From Nyssa sinensis (taxonomy: Eukaryota > Streptophyta > Magnoliopsida > Cornales > Nyssaceae), in contig CM018038.1 in the NCBI GenBank assembly GCA_008638375.1, positions 35,560,597 to 35,624,596 on the forward strand: 64,000 nt of DNA. The letters run 5' to 3'. A program made the translations under genes and the position numbers. This document shows positions 46,455 through 56,871 of this stretch, piece after piece. The number at the start of each line of letters is the position of its first letter. The stretch's first letter is position 1. The notes under the pieces were generated by a model. The model made no database searches and was not told the origin of the DNA. It saw nothing but the letters and a program-made list of their open reading frames with translations.

Positions 46455-49400
46455 TTTATCCTAGAAGGGGGTGACTAGGGTATATTGCAAATATTAATTT
46501 CTTTTTGAAACTTTAAAAATGAAAGCTATAAATGCACAAATAAATAAGAGAGAGAGAGAGAGAAAAAAAAAAAAAAAAAAAAAACATAGAAGTTTTACGA
46601 GGTTCGAAAAACTTCCTACATCCTCTACTCAAGCATCCCCATTTGAGTTTTTCTACTATTCAGACCTCCTTGCATGTGGAGACCAAACCTTTATAATACG
46701 AAGACCTGCAACCCTCTTATCCTAGTAAAATATATTATTTTGCTTCATCAGGTAGCACCTACCCACAACTCTCACCACAATGAGATAATACAACATTTTT
46801 ACCAAATAGCACTGCTCTTCTAAAGTAGTTTTGGTGCAGTAAGATACTCACTCTCTATAGATAGATCAGGTGTAAGCTCTAAGTATAAATTTCATATCTT
46901 GATTTGGAAAATGTTAAATCTAAAGTCAATAATAAGGATGTAGAAATGTAAGCATGTAAGTGTTGGCATAGAATGCCCTAGAGAACCTTTATTTATAGTC
47001 TTTTAAAGAATATGTCCGTTATTTTTTAAAAAGAATCGTTTCTCCCTTTCTTATCTGTTCAAAATTTGAGTTTGTGATTTCTAAATCGACTGAATCAATC
47101 GACTGAGTCATCAACCAATTGATTACAATGAGGACTAGGTCGACTGATTAGGTCAATTGATTTGTCTAGAGGGTTTGAGGTTCATTTAGTCAAAAACAAT
47201 CAGTTGATTAGCTCTTTGGATCAGTTGACTGGTTTTGTTTGTACTATTATTTTTCCTTCGAGAAATGGTCAACTGATTTTTTCCTTTAGGTCAATTAATT
47301 TAGAAAATATATTCAAACAATACTTCAAAATGGTTACTCAATCGACTAGTTCTTTTTATACATTGAATTAGCCTTTGAAAGATAGTCGATTGATTTTCCT
47401 TAAAGGTCGACTGATTTAGACAGTAAGTTTTAGGCTATTTTGAAAAATATCACCTAGTTGACTGGTTCTTTGGATCAGTCGACTGGTTTGATCAGTGCAA
47501 AAATAAGCCTTAAAGAAGCAGTCACTGGTTCCATGAATTGGTGGACTAGTTTAGACAGTAAGTGTCTTCTAGCTTATTTTTATTAGTGTACTTTTATTAA
47601 AATCTTTTGATCTTTTAAAACTTAAGGTATGGAAAAGTTTTGTTTTGAAAAATCATTTGAAATTAGTTTTCAGATGATCATTTTAAAAAGTGAGAGCTTA
47701 CTGACCAATGATCAATCTAATCTTACGTCACTCAAAACCCAAAATAAAGAAAATAAAAGTCTTCACGTGACTTGTCTTGAATCCTTGGGCTTGAGTGTGT
47801 CCATTTACTTGAATCATCATGAAAGCATTCCACTAGATTTGATCTTTGCTTTACAGCATATTCTTGAGTGAAATCTTTTAGCTTCATGAACTTTGTCATT
47901 TCTTGGTCAGCAATCTTCTTTGACCTAGATGACCTATTTGCAGTTGTCACTTGATAATGTTTTGTTATGATCAAAATTACTGAAATGCCCTTAGTTGAAA
48001 ACTTTTAGGGCTAACATATATACTTACAGTATCTGTTTCCCCTAAACAGTAGTTAAAAATGAGTTCATGAATCTCAAAAACCCTGAGATCTTATCTTCAG
48101 AGATTTACTCTTTTAAATGTCTTTTAAAGCCCCTAAGGATGTTCTTTAGTAATTTAACCATTTTTGTTTGATATTCAACAATACATTAACCCCATAATTG
48201 ATTACATGCTTCCAATAATTTAATGTATTTAATCAATTATGCATCCCCATCACATACTAACCACCAAGCTTATGATTTTTGAGTCCATATTTCACATTCT
48301 TTGTCATACATGGTCCTTAACTTCATTAAGTTACTTGCTAGTGTCTGTCTTGAGATTAACTCAAAAACATTAGTAAAGAGGCCCTATATGTATCTAGATG
48401 ACAAGCAATAGACCTAGATAGGGGATGAATAGGTCTATATGGGAAATTAAAATTATCTTGACCAATTTTAAATTTGCATTTGATGATTAAGGTTAACACT
48501 TCAATTATGTGAGAATTAGGTTAACGTGTGTGCAATCAAAAACCAATGGCATGCAACAATATAATACTAAAGCAATAATAGAGAGTAAAGAGATGACAAG
48601 GCTAATTTTTTTTTATGAGGAAACCACCATAGATTAATCATATCTGCTTTGAAAAACCTCGGGGCACTTACCTAGATGCACAGAATCCTTTAGAATAGCT
48701 TTGGTGATTACAGACTCCGAAGATAGAATGATTTAGTCCCTCAAGCCTTATTCTTGTTTTGAATCTCATCCGACTCGAATCTTCAAGCACTCTTCAAGTA
48801 GATCTTTGCTTCAAATCAATGAACAAACAACCTCAATCACAACTGTGAATCCCCATGCAACCTCGAACTCTACCGATCACACACAACTTGAAATCCACAA
48901 ATTTGTACTTCAAGGATGTTTTAGAAAGTATGTTAAACCAATTAGCATTTGAATTATGTGAACATGTTAATGCAAATTGAAATCCTTTTGAAACTAGAAG
49001 ATTGGAATAAGTTGCAACAACCAAAATTCCTTTCAAAATCATGTTAAAGGCTATATATAATCCTAGGGTAAAAAGAGAGTTGTTTTCTAAATTAGAATTA
49101 GGAAATTTCGCACAAAATCTCGATTGGTAGTTCAAACGAGACCTTGGTCATTCGAACAAACTCTTTAGAGAATTCTCTAACAAGCTTATTGCTCTGGTCA
49201 TTCGACCAACCGTTCCCACGAGATCCCACAAACCATCATTATGAACATACTACCTTGGTCATTAGAACAACCAACTGTATAAGAGCCCACAACAAGGTTC
49301 ACATGACCTCACTATCCTAGTCATTCAAATGAAGCCAAGGCTTGTTCGAATAATCGAGGCAAAATGCTCAATCAAGCAACTTAAACCCTTGTAGTTAACA

Positions 49401-49740
49401 ATTGACTTCAGAATTAAAAATCTTTTATTCCTTTTAAAACCATGAGTTTATTTTTAATACCAAAGACGATTCACAAATCCACACTAGATAATAATGTTCA
49501 AAAATAATTTAAATGCATAAAGTGTGAGTATGAAAACCTTAGGCCAAATGTATCCAAATACAGTTATCTCTCCCTATGATTGCGGCCATCACCATTGAAG
49601 AAGAAACTCCATGAAGCTCTGAATTTGAAGATGACTACAAAGTTAGGAACTTCAACTCAGATAGACTTGGACACATTACAACATAATAGTTTTGTCAATT
49701 GTGGATTAGCCAACACAAATATTAAATAAACGTCCTAACA
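46455..49740 (+). mobile_element. Copia-type (SIRE-like) LTR remnants, probably two
   Basis: Two blocks begin with the same kind of text: TAGAAGGGGGTGACTAGG at 46464 and TAGATAGGGGATGAATAGG at 48415. In plant SIRE-like copia elements AGAGGGGGTGAATAGG marks the polypurine tract and LTR start. Each block then has an 'acgaggttcgaaaaacttcc'-like segment (46597) or 'gaggaaaccacc' and 'aaaaacctcgggg' (48620-48664). A series of GTCGACTG-like motifs fills 47080-47560 and 'ggtcattcgaac' motifs fill 49140-49350. No coding domain or boundaries could be fixed. Confidence 0.4.
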
Positions 49741-50060
49741 ATTAGTAGTATATTATTAAGATATTATAACTTCTTCATTATCTAGATAGTTTTTCTTCTA
49801 ATTCCAGATTTTTAAGTCCCTACACTTTTATCCACTCAATCTTATGTTATCTTCACACTTTAAGTCCTCTACAGTTAATTAGACACATCGTTCCAAACCA
49901 TTATCAAGTCTAGCTCCAATCTAAGGTAACAAGGAAAGGCAAAACATCTAGATTGGCACCATTCGTCCATATGCAAGAATTTAATTAGGAATCTCTCCTA
50001 AAACCCTAAAGCAACTCACAAATTTATTTATACATCTTTAAACCATTTATTCAATATTTT
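49741..50060. other. Spacer without recognised feature
   Basis: AT-rich sequence between the copia-like remnant and the gypsy fragment. Confidence 0.4.
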
Positions 50061-51300
50061 CTAGAATGCAACGACAACCTGAACCTCATCCTCAACCATT
50101 TATGGTAAGCTGGAAAAATAACACAACTGTAACGGTCACAAAAATGTGTCTAGTTCTAGTTCTTTTTAGTGAAAATTATTATGAGATGGTTTATAGGTTC
50201 ACCATTGATGGTTGTAGTCGCATTAACATGGTCTCACCATCTGCTCTTTCTAGAATGCAACGACAACTTGAACCTCATCCTCAACCAGTTATGGTAAGCT
50301 GGATAGATAACACAACTATAACGGTCACAAAAATGTGTCTAGTTCTAGTTCCTTTTAGTGAAAATTATTGTAAGATGGTTTGGTGTGATGTAGTTCCTAT
50401 GAATGTTAGTTATGTGATTCTTGGTCAACCTTGGATGGTTGAACTTGGAGCAACTCTTAATCTATAAGATAAAACTTGTAGATTTAAATTTAGGGGCAAG
50501 AACTTCAACGTATCCACATCTAAATCCAAAGAGAATGGACAACCTAAGCTTTCTCTTCCTATTATTTAATACCCTTAAATCTAAGTGTGAAGTCTCTAGG
50601 TCAATTCCTCATATCCCAGATGAACAAACACTTTCAATCTTGCATCACACTAAGTGTGAGCATTTAGAGAGAATATTTGATCCCATGGGTGTGGAAATGA
50701 GTCTTAGCCTAAGAACACATGTGGGACATACAAGAATTTCTAATGAGTCATTTCACTCTACAATCGTGCCAACTTTAGAGTCCCCAGTTCCAACCCAAGA
50801 GTCTATTGGTGATTGTTTGTTTTCGCTCCTACTTCAGACCATTGTGTTGAGTCTCAATATGCATTGCCTTCATCTACATATTTCACATCTAAATCCATTG
50901 GCACATTTTTAGAAACTCTTGAAATTAGACCTATTACTTATTTAGTTGACATACCATTAGATTTAAATATTAGTTTAATTTTCAATATGGAGGACATGCT
51001 CTCTAATCGAGATGCTATGGAGCCTCGTGTATTTCTTAGTGGAGTTATTATTTCTCCAATATCAGATCCAATGCCTACACTAGTTCCACAACATACCATA
51101 GATCATATGAAGTTCAGTATTGCAAACCAAGCCCAACACTTTGCAGGCTCTAACAGACATTCTTCGCTTGATGATTTTCTTTGTTTCCTGTGGTTAAAGA
51201 TATTATTCTTTCTCTACTTGTTGGGTTCCAAGTTTTTGTATTCTACCTTAAAGATTCACCCCTTTTACAATAATTCCACCCCCACAACTTGCTAGAGTCG
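50061..51300 (+). pseudogene. pol: Gypsy pol remnant: duplicated protease joined to integrase tail
   Basis: 50066-50467 is open and encodes a retroviral-type aspartic protease region: INMVSPSALSRMQRQLEPH, then VVPMNVSYVILGQPWMVEL, where ILG-PW is the conserved C-terminal protease motif. A segment of this domain is present twice in frame, with a 189-bp offset (50061 and 50250). Farther on, 50921-51040 encodes ITYLVDIPLDLN...FNMEDMLSNRDAMEP, the C-terminal end of a gypsy integrase. RT, RNase H and the integrase core are deleted. The active-site Asp triad lies upstream of the visible part. Confidence 0.65.
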
Positions 51301-51720
51301 AGTTTTTTTTAGCGAGAGAGAAATGATGGGGAACATAAAGGAATTGGGTGACCAATTTGGAATGAAAATTAGGGTTTAGAATTTATTTTTAGTTATTTTG
51401 TACTTTCTTATTTTTAGGATTTTAAAGTAATTTTGGTAATTACTATTATGGTATTTTAAGGTTTATTTACGTTATTTAGGATGTTTTATTTTGGCAAGTT
51501 TAATTAGCATTTGCCTATATAAAGGCCTTTAATGTAATAGAATAGGTAAATTTGAATTATTGAATATTGAATATTGAATATTGAATATTGATATTAAGAT
51601 TGTGATCTCTCTAGTTCTTTCTTCTTTCTTGATTTCTTCTTCTTTTCCCCTTCTCGATTTCTTTTCTCTCAAGCTTATCCCAGAATTACTCACTTTCTCC
51701 CTTCTTCATCTATTGGTCAT
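51301..51720 (+). repeat. Probable LTR after the gypsy remnant
   Basis: A purine-rich tract (GCGAGAGAGAAATGATGGGG at 51312) is followed by about 400 bp with a TATA-like TATATAAAGGCC (51515). A fourfold 'ttgaatattgaata' repeat lies at 51558-51590 and CT-rich text follows. This order fits a 3' LTR of the remnant at 50061. No second copy was found, so the boundaries are uncertain. Confidence 0.4.
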
Positions 51721-52697
51721 GCACCAATATGTTAATTCAGTCGTCTAACTCTTTAAATCAGTCATCCGCTACTAAAGACTGGACACCTACTAAGGTCTAT
51801 CCAGTTGTCCGGATCTACAACTGGGCTCTCTATTTTTCTTTTTCCTCATTAATTTTTTGTCCTATCTCATATAAATATGTTTTATTCACTCTTATGTATC
51901 AATGTCATCCCAAAAGGTGACTAAAACAAGGTTTTTATGAAAGCCCTATTTGGGTCTCCTCTCTGCAACTTCACACAAGAACACATATATTCTTACATAC
52001 AAAAATTAGGGCTAAATTGGGTACTAAAGGTGACTTAAACAATATGTATTTTCATGTGGTGGCCAGTGGAACACAAAGGAGGAACTTGCTAAACTTTATG
52101 TATGTTAATGACCAGTGTATTAAGGAACCCTATCATATCCCAAGCCTCACCCTATACGAATTAGGGATAATGATCGACCAGTTAGCCACCTCACCAATAT
52201 ACTATCTCGTTTGTAGCATATTGATGACATGTCTAACCAAATGACTCTTTACATATACAAGTAGATTGCATTTGGTCATATATAATCCTACAGCAGAATT
52301 TGCGTCGGTGATTTTTTTTAATGCAGTCACACTTGGCAGAGCATAAGTAAACATTACATCATAGTTACAATCATATGAGCCCATCATTACATTACACGTG
52401 AATGTTAGAACTATTATATCAATAGTAAACACTATACATATTCTTATCTTACTCTAAGCTGCTATATTATTCTGGTATCTGTCACCTTAGAATGATACCT
52501 CCATGGTTGGGATACTAATTATTTTCTAGCTAAAGTCTTTAATTCTCATAACTTACTAGTATCTAAATCCGAAAAACTTCTAGTCATTTTTGAACATATA
52601 TAGGATAAAACCCTGTGAGCTTCATGAAAAACTCGTGAGTAACTCAAGTTCCCTATTATGGGTTGTTGGAAAGCCCTTACATAATCTTTCATGAATA
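51721..52697. other. Spacer, no gene recognised
   Basis: Mixed low-copy-looking sequence. GTCATCCG- and CAGTCGTC-like motifs at 51740-51830 resemble the array at 47080. No supported reading frame. Confidence 0.4.
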
Positions 52698-52765
52698 GGT
52701 GATTCTTTTATTTCATGGAAAGGTAAGAAGCAAACTGTTGTCACTCATTATTCTGCTGAAGCTTA
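52698..52765 (+). pseudogene. Ty1/copia RNase H fragment, 5' half (split by Tat element)
   Basis: GDSFISWKGKKQTVVTHYSA encodes the conserved copia phrase SWKSKKQ...SSAEAEY at the middle of RNase H. It stops at the GCTTA duplicated by insertion of the Tat element, and its reading frame resumes on the other side at 63278. Nothing recognisable as copia lies upstream of 52690. Confidence 0.85.
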
Positions 52766-53469
52766 TGATGCTGCACTTTTTGGCCCACGTGAGATCCAAG
52801 CTCGGCTCCCTGCGAAACACTCGAAACAGAAGATCAGAGGACCACCGGGTTGGCTCCGGTGGTAGCCGCTCCGATGCTTAAGTCAATAAATTGAATTGAA
52901 AGACTCGTAATGAAAGCCAAAATAATGAGCATGAAAATAAAGCGTACCTTTAGGGCTTGATTTATAGGCAGTGGCATTCCTAAGCTGATTAGGATTTGGA
53001 GCCATGAAAGTAGGGATTTGATCTCTGGAGATATCAGTTACCTTGTTGAATATGGTAACTTAGTGTGGCAGTTTCCTTGTTGGAGATAGCTTCCTTATTT
53101 CCTACTTGGTGCTTACTGAAGCGATGATTAGGTCTGATCATTGATGTGTTGTATTGCTAACTTGCATCTATACAAGTTAGTCTTTATGGGAGAACTGTCT
53201 TGCTTTGATACTATGAGCTCGGCCTATGTAGGTTATGCCCTTGACTGACTGAGGGTGAAATGTATGACCGAGCATGTACTAAATGGCCGAACACAGATTA
53301 TAAGGCCGAACATGAACTAAGCGACCGAGCACAAGTTATGTGGCCGAGCCCGAGCTGGGCGACCGAACACAAGTTATATGGCCGAGCCTGAGCTCTATTA
53401 TGGGTCATGAACCGATCTTGCGGTTGCACGTGTCATGCAGTGGTTGGTGTGTCACATAGTGGTATATCA
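52766..53469 (-). repeat. 3' LTR of young Tat element
   Basis: TGATGCTGC... to ...GGTATATCA. It holds the same signals as the 5' LTR, including irregular repeats of GGCCGAACAC/GACCGAGCAC text at 53255-53395. Confidence 0.97.
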
Positions 53470-53486
53470 GTTACTCCCCCCCCAAG
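53470..53486 (-). other. Polypurine tract of young Tat element
   Basis: Minus strand CTTGGGGGGGGAGTAAC directly before the 3' LTR; it primes second-strand synthesis. Confidence 0.85.
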
Positions 53487-53676
53487 CCTTAGTTGGAGTT
53501 CGGGGGATAACTAAGGTCTTTAAGAGTGCCCGAAAAGTCACGCGTTCTGTCGTCTCGTTTTCCTAGACGTCCGTTGGTACATCATTTATTGCGCAGCCGG
53601 TTTTTGGGTTTCTCAAATCATTATTGTTGCGATACTGTCGTGGCGGTTCGCCTGGGTAGCCATTACTCTCCGAATG

Positions 53677-53686
53677 TATATAAAAG
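53677..53686 (+). promoter_or_regulatory. TATA box of the antisense gene
   Basis: TATATAAAAGGGGG lies 206 bases before the antisense start codon, inside the element and outside the LTR. The same motif stands at 30487 in the old copy, which supports a real internal promoter firing against gag-pol. Confidence 0.65.
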
Positions 53687-53882
53687 GGGGAAAGAGCCTT
53701 GTACGACTCTTTTTACCATCTTCGATTTTGCAAAGCGAGATATACATCCGTCATTGTCGAACCAGCAAGCTACCTTGTGAAGAATCCCATCCATCCGAAG
53801 TCCCTTACTCTGATTCAGGTTCGGTTTTAGTGTTTTCGTTCATCTTTTCACTTTCTCTTCTTCTCCTTTTGGTTATTTTGAA

Positions 53883-55869
53883 ATGTCGACTTCTTCGGCA
53901 TCTTCTGATGTTGGTAATGGGTCGGGGAGCCTTCCGGAAGCTCCTTCCTTGTCACAAACCCTAATTAGGGGTAGCACTTCCTCGGGGACTGAATCGGAGG
54001 AGACTCACTCTAGTCCCTCAGTTAGAATAGTTGATGCCTTCTCGGAGTCTAGGGATAGAGAGGGTGAAGTCTCAGGTCGGTCTTCTCAGGTAGAGAGTGC
54101 TGTAACATCCTCTTGGTTGGAGGTTATTAGGGAGAAGTATGAGATTCCTCCAAATGTCACCCTTAGGGCTCCTGATAACTTCGACTACCCTTGGGAAGTT
54201 CAGGATGGGGAAATTTGCGTTTATACCGCTTGGTTTGAGATGGGGTTACGCCTTCCTTTCCCTAGACTACTTAGGGATTTTTTCTGTTGGTTCAATCTCT
54301 GCCCGGCCGATCTGCTTTTGAACAGTTGGAGGCACCTGTTAGGGTTTATGGCCCTAGGTCGCCTGAATGGTGTTGAGGTCTCCTTAGACTTGATCCGTAG
54401 TAAAATGGATCTTAAATATAGGAAGGCGGAGGGCCTCTACTACATGTCGTTTGACAAGGGCTTCCGGCCTTTGACTTTCGTGCCGTCCTCCAATAAATTT
54501 TGGAAGGATCGGTTCTTTTTTGTTGGTGGAAAATGGGAGGTGACCGACCCTGAGGACCAGTTCTCCACGTTCCCCCGGAGCACGGGGTTTATGGGTGAGA
54601 CACCCTTTTCTTCTGTAATTTTTCTTTGTGCCTGTCCTTTGTGTATCTGACTGACCTTTGTTCAAAACTCTTTTATGTAGCCAAGAGCGTCAAGAAGAGG
54701 CCGCAATTTACCCCTGTTTTGAAAGACCAATACAAGAGACTCCTCCAGACTTCAAACCGGGATTACCGAGCCATTCTTCATTCAGGCCCTATAATGCCTC
54801 CCAAGGATAAGGGTGTTGTTGACGACGTCCTCAAATCCCTCGCTGGCAAATGGGGGTCGTCAAGGAAGAAGAGGGTGGCTAGCCAGCCCCCTCCTACTGC
54901 GTCTTCTTCGAAGAAGACGAGGACGACCGACCCTTCCCCATCTGTGCTTCCCAAGAAGGGGGCGGTCTCCTCTGCTTCTCCCTCTTCCCGACCTCCTCTG
55001 CGGGGAGTTGTGATCAGGGAGCCCTCCTCTGCCCCTCAAAAGGGGGTGGTGATCGGGGAACCCTCTTCTGCCCCACAGAGGGGTACGGCGGTTCTTCGGC
55101 CTGTCCCCTCTTCGGCCCAAAAATCTCAACAGAGGGGTAAGGCGAAGATGGGTACCGACATGCCTGATGGATACAAGGCCGTCCATCAGGCCATTGAAGA
55201 TTTCTGGGCTGAGGCCCCTTGTACTGACATCCCTTCCTGCAGCACCAGGAAGGGTACTGAGAAGACTGTGGCCGGTGCCATGAGGGCTCATCTGAAGGTA
55301 ACGACCGTCCTTTCTGCTTTTGTGCTCTTCTTCCTTTCCCTCTTTACTGATACGTCTTCTTATTTTTGCAGACCCTCCATAGCTTGGCTGCTTTAATGGA
55401 GGCAACAGTGGATCTCCAGGCCGTGGAGAGGTTGGAGGAGGAGCTGGATGAAGCCAGGCTTCAGCTCGGTACGGCTCAATCTCAAGCCACCACAGCCGAG
55501 GACGAGCTGAAGGAGGCGAGGAATTGCTTCTCAATTATGGAATCCGAAAGGGATTCTATTAAACTTGAGAGGGATTCTTTGCGATCTGAACGAGACTCCC
55601 TTCTTCAGGACCTGACCAAACTGAAGGAGGAGAACAGTGCTCTTCAGTCTTCACTTGTTCAGAAGGTTGATGAGGCCAAGGTTGAGACCGAGGCCAGGTT
55701 GAAGACCGAGCTTGAGAAGATGGGTGATACTATTGCGCAGCTCGGTTATGACAACTTTAAGTCCAAGCTTCTTGCCAAATACCCGGATATTGACCTGTCT
55801 GGGATTGACGACGATGACGAGGACGAGGATGGTGATCAGGACGACGGATCTGCAAGCCCCTTAGTTTAG
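53883..55869 (+). CDS. Antisense gene of Tat element, three exons, 608 codons
   Basis: Exons 53883-54594, 54681-55297 and 55372-55869 are joined by GT-AG introns of 86 and 74 bp that keep the frame exactly (712+617+498 nt). Residues about 75-220 (ICVYTAWFEMGLRLPFPRLL, LNSWRHLLGFMALGRLNGVE) match the plant 'putative gypsy-type transposon' family (PF04195-like, from memory). Residues 238-443 are basic and Ser/Pro-rich, with KKRVASQPPP and SSKKTRTTD as possible nuclear signals. They also contain short internal repeats of GVVI-x-EPSSAPQ. Exon 3 is a long charged coiled coil (about 455-565) with an acidic tail (DDDDEDEDGDQDD). Its molecular role is unknown. An AATGAAA-like poly(A) signal follows at 55920. 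It is convergent with pol. Confidence 0.85.
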
Positions 55870-56459
55870 GGAAAACTTTTGTAGTCCTGTTTCATCTTTT
55901 TGTAACCGAGCTCAAATATTAATGAAAATATCTTCTCTTCAGTTTTTGTCTCTATCTTTCTTTGATTGTTGGCAATCTTTGAGTTCTGTTCTAAATATGT
56001 ATCAATGTTTGGTTGTGTATGAACGGACTTCGGCCTTTGAGGCTTGTGTTATGACACAAGTAAACCTGCTCGGAACCCAGAGTATTGTTTTTACCGACCA
56101 TGGGTTGTCTCCAGAACTAACTTATGGCAATCCTGAAGTAATGTGTAGTAATAACCAACTTGTGCCGAACTCTTGGTATTGGAGGTGTTTTTGAATCATG
56201 GATTTTCTTTAAGAAAGATGACTTGAATAATAATTAATCAATCTGATCTCTGATTAACAGTCGTAGAAGCTGGTACAAGACAGTTACTCTGATCTTTTAG
56301 AGCAGGAACCTGAGCTTGATTGTCGAACTGAGCGACTTGTATTTGTAAGGATTTTCTGATGGTCAGTGTGACTGAGCACTTAGAGTTATCCTCGCCTGTT
56401 TACAACTGCCGGCACCTAGTTTCGTGTTCTTGCAATAGAACATCATCCTCATATATCAA
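55870..56459. other. Spacer between antisense gene and tandem repeat
   Basis: Probable 3' UTR of the antisense gene, followed by non-coding sequence. A 90-codon + frame here (55922-56194) shows no family resemblance. Confidence 0.5.
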
Positions 56460-56838
56460 GATAGATCAGACTTAGGGATTTTGTTTACTAAGATGGAACA
56501 GACCTGAGGTCTGCGCATTGAAACGTACCAGACCTGAAGTCTGTACATTAAGATGGACCAGACCTGAGCCTGTGCATTAAGATGGACCAGACCTGAGAGG
56601 TCTGTACATTGAGATGGACCAGACTTATAGTCTGTGCATTTGAGATGGACCAGACCTGAGAGGTCTGTACATTGAGATGGACCAGACTTATAGTCTGTGC
56701 ATTTGAGATGGACCAGACCTGAGAGGTCTGTACATTGAGACGGACCAGACTTATAGTCTGTGCATTTGAGATGGACCAGACCTGAGAGGTCTGTACATTG
56801 AGATGGACCAGACTTATAGTCTGTGCATTTGAGATGTT
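56460..56838. repeat. Tandem repeat, 63-bp period, hairpin-forming (young Tat element)
   Basis: Units of 63 bp are made of two related halves of 31-32 bp, four nearly exact copies plus degenerate ones. Each half is a small inverted repeat: CAGACCT-GAG-AGGTCTG in one, CAGACT-TAT-AGTCTG in the other. The array gives a meaningless repetitive minus-strand frame (56456-56947). It occupies the gap between the ends of pol and the antisense gene. Tat/Ogre elements are known for tandem repeats in this hypervariable 3' region. Confidence 0.92.
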
Positions 56839-56871
56839 TCACGAAAGATGTTGAAATAAAAAGAAAGTACT

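Noticed and set aside
43413..52697. MADS exon 5 (42 nt) expected in this intron
   Set aside because: I looked for text encoding a (N/H)E(L/M)L-x-AEIEY-x-QK(R/K) phrase after 43412 and found none, so it is not annotated.
54860..55534. 224-codon minus-strand frame opposite the antisense gene
   Set aside because: It is composed of Arg/Gly/Pro-rich text from the complement of the basic linker and the coiled-coil exon. It has no domain, and the + strand gene explains the sequence.
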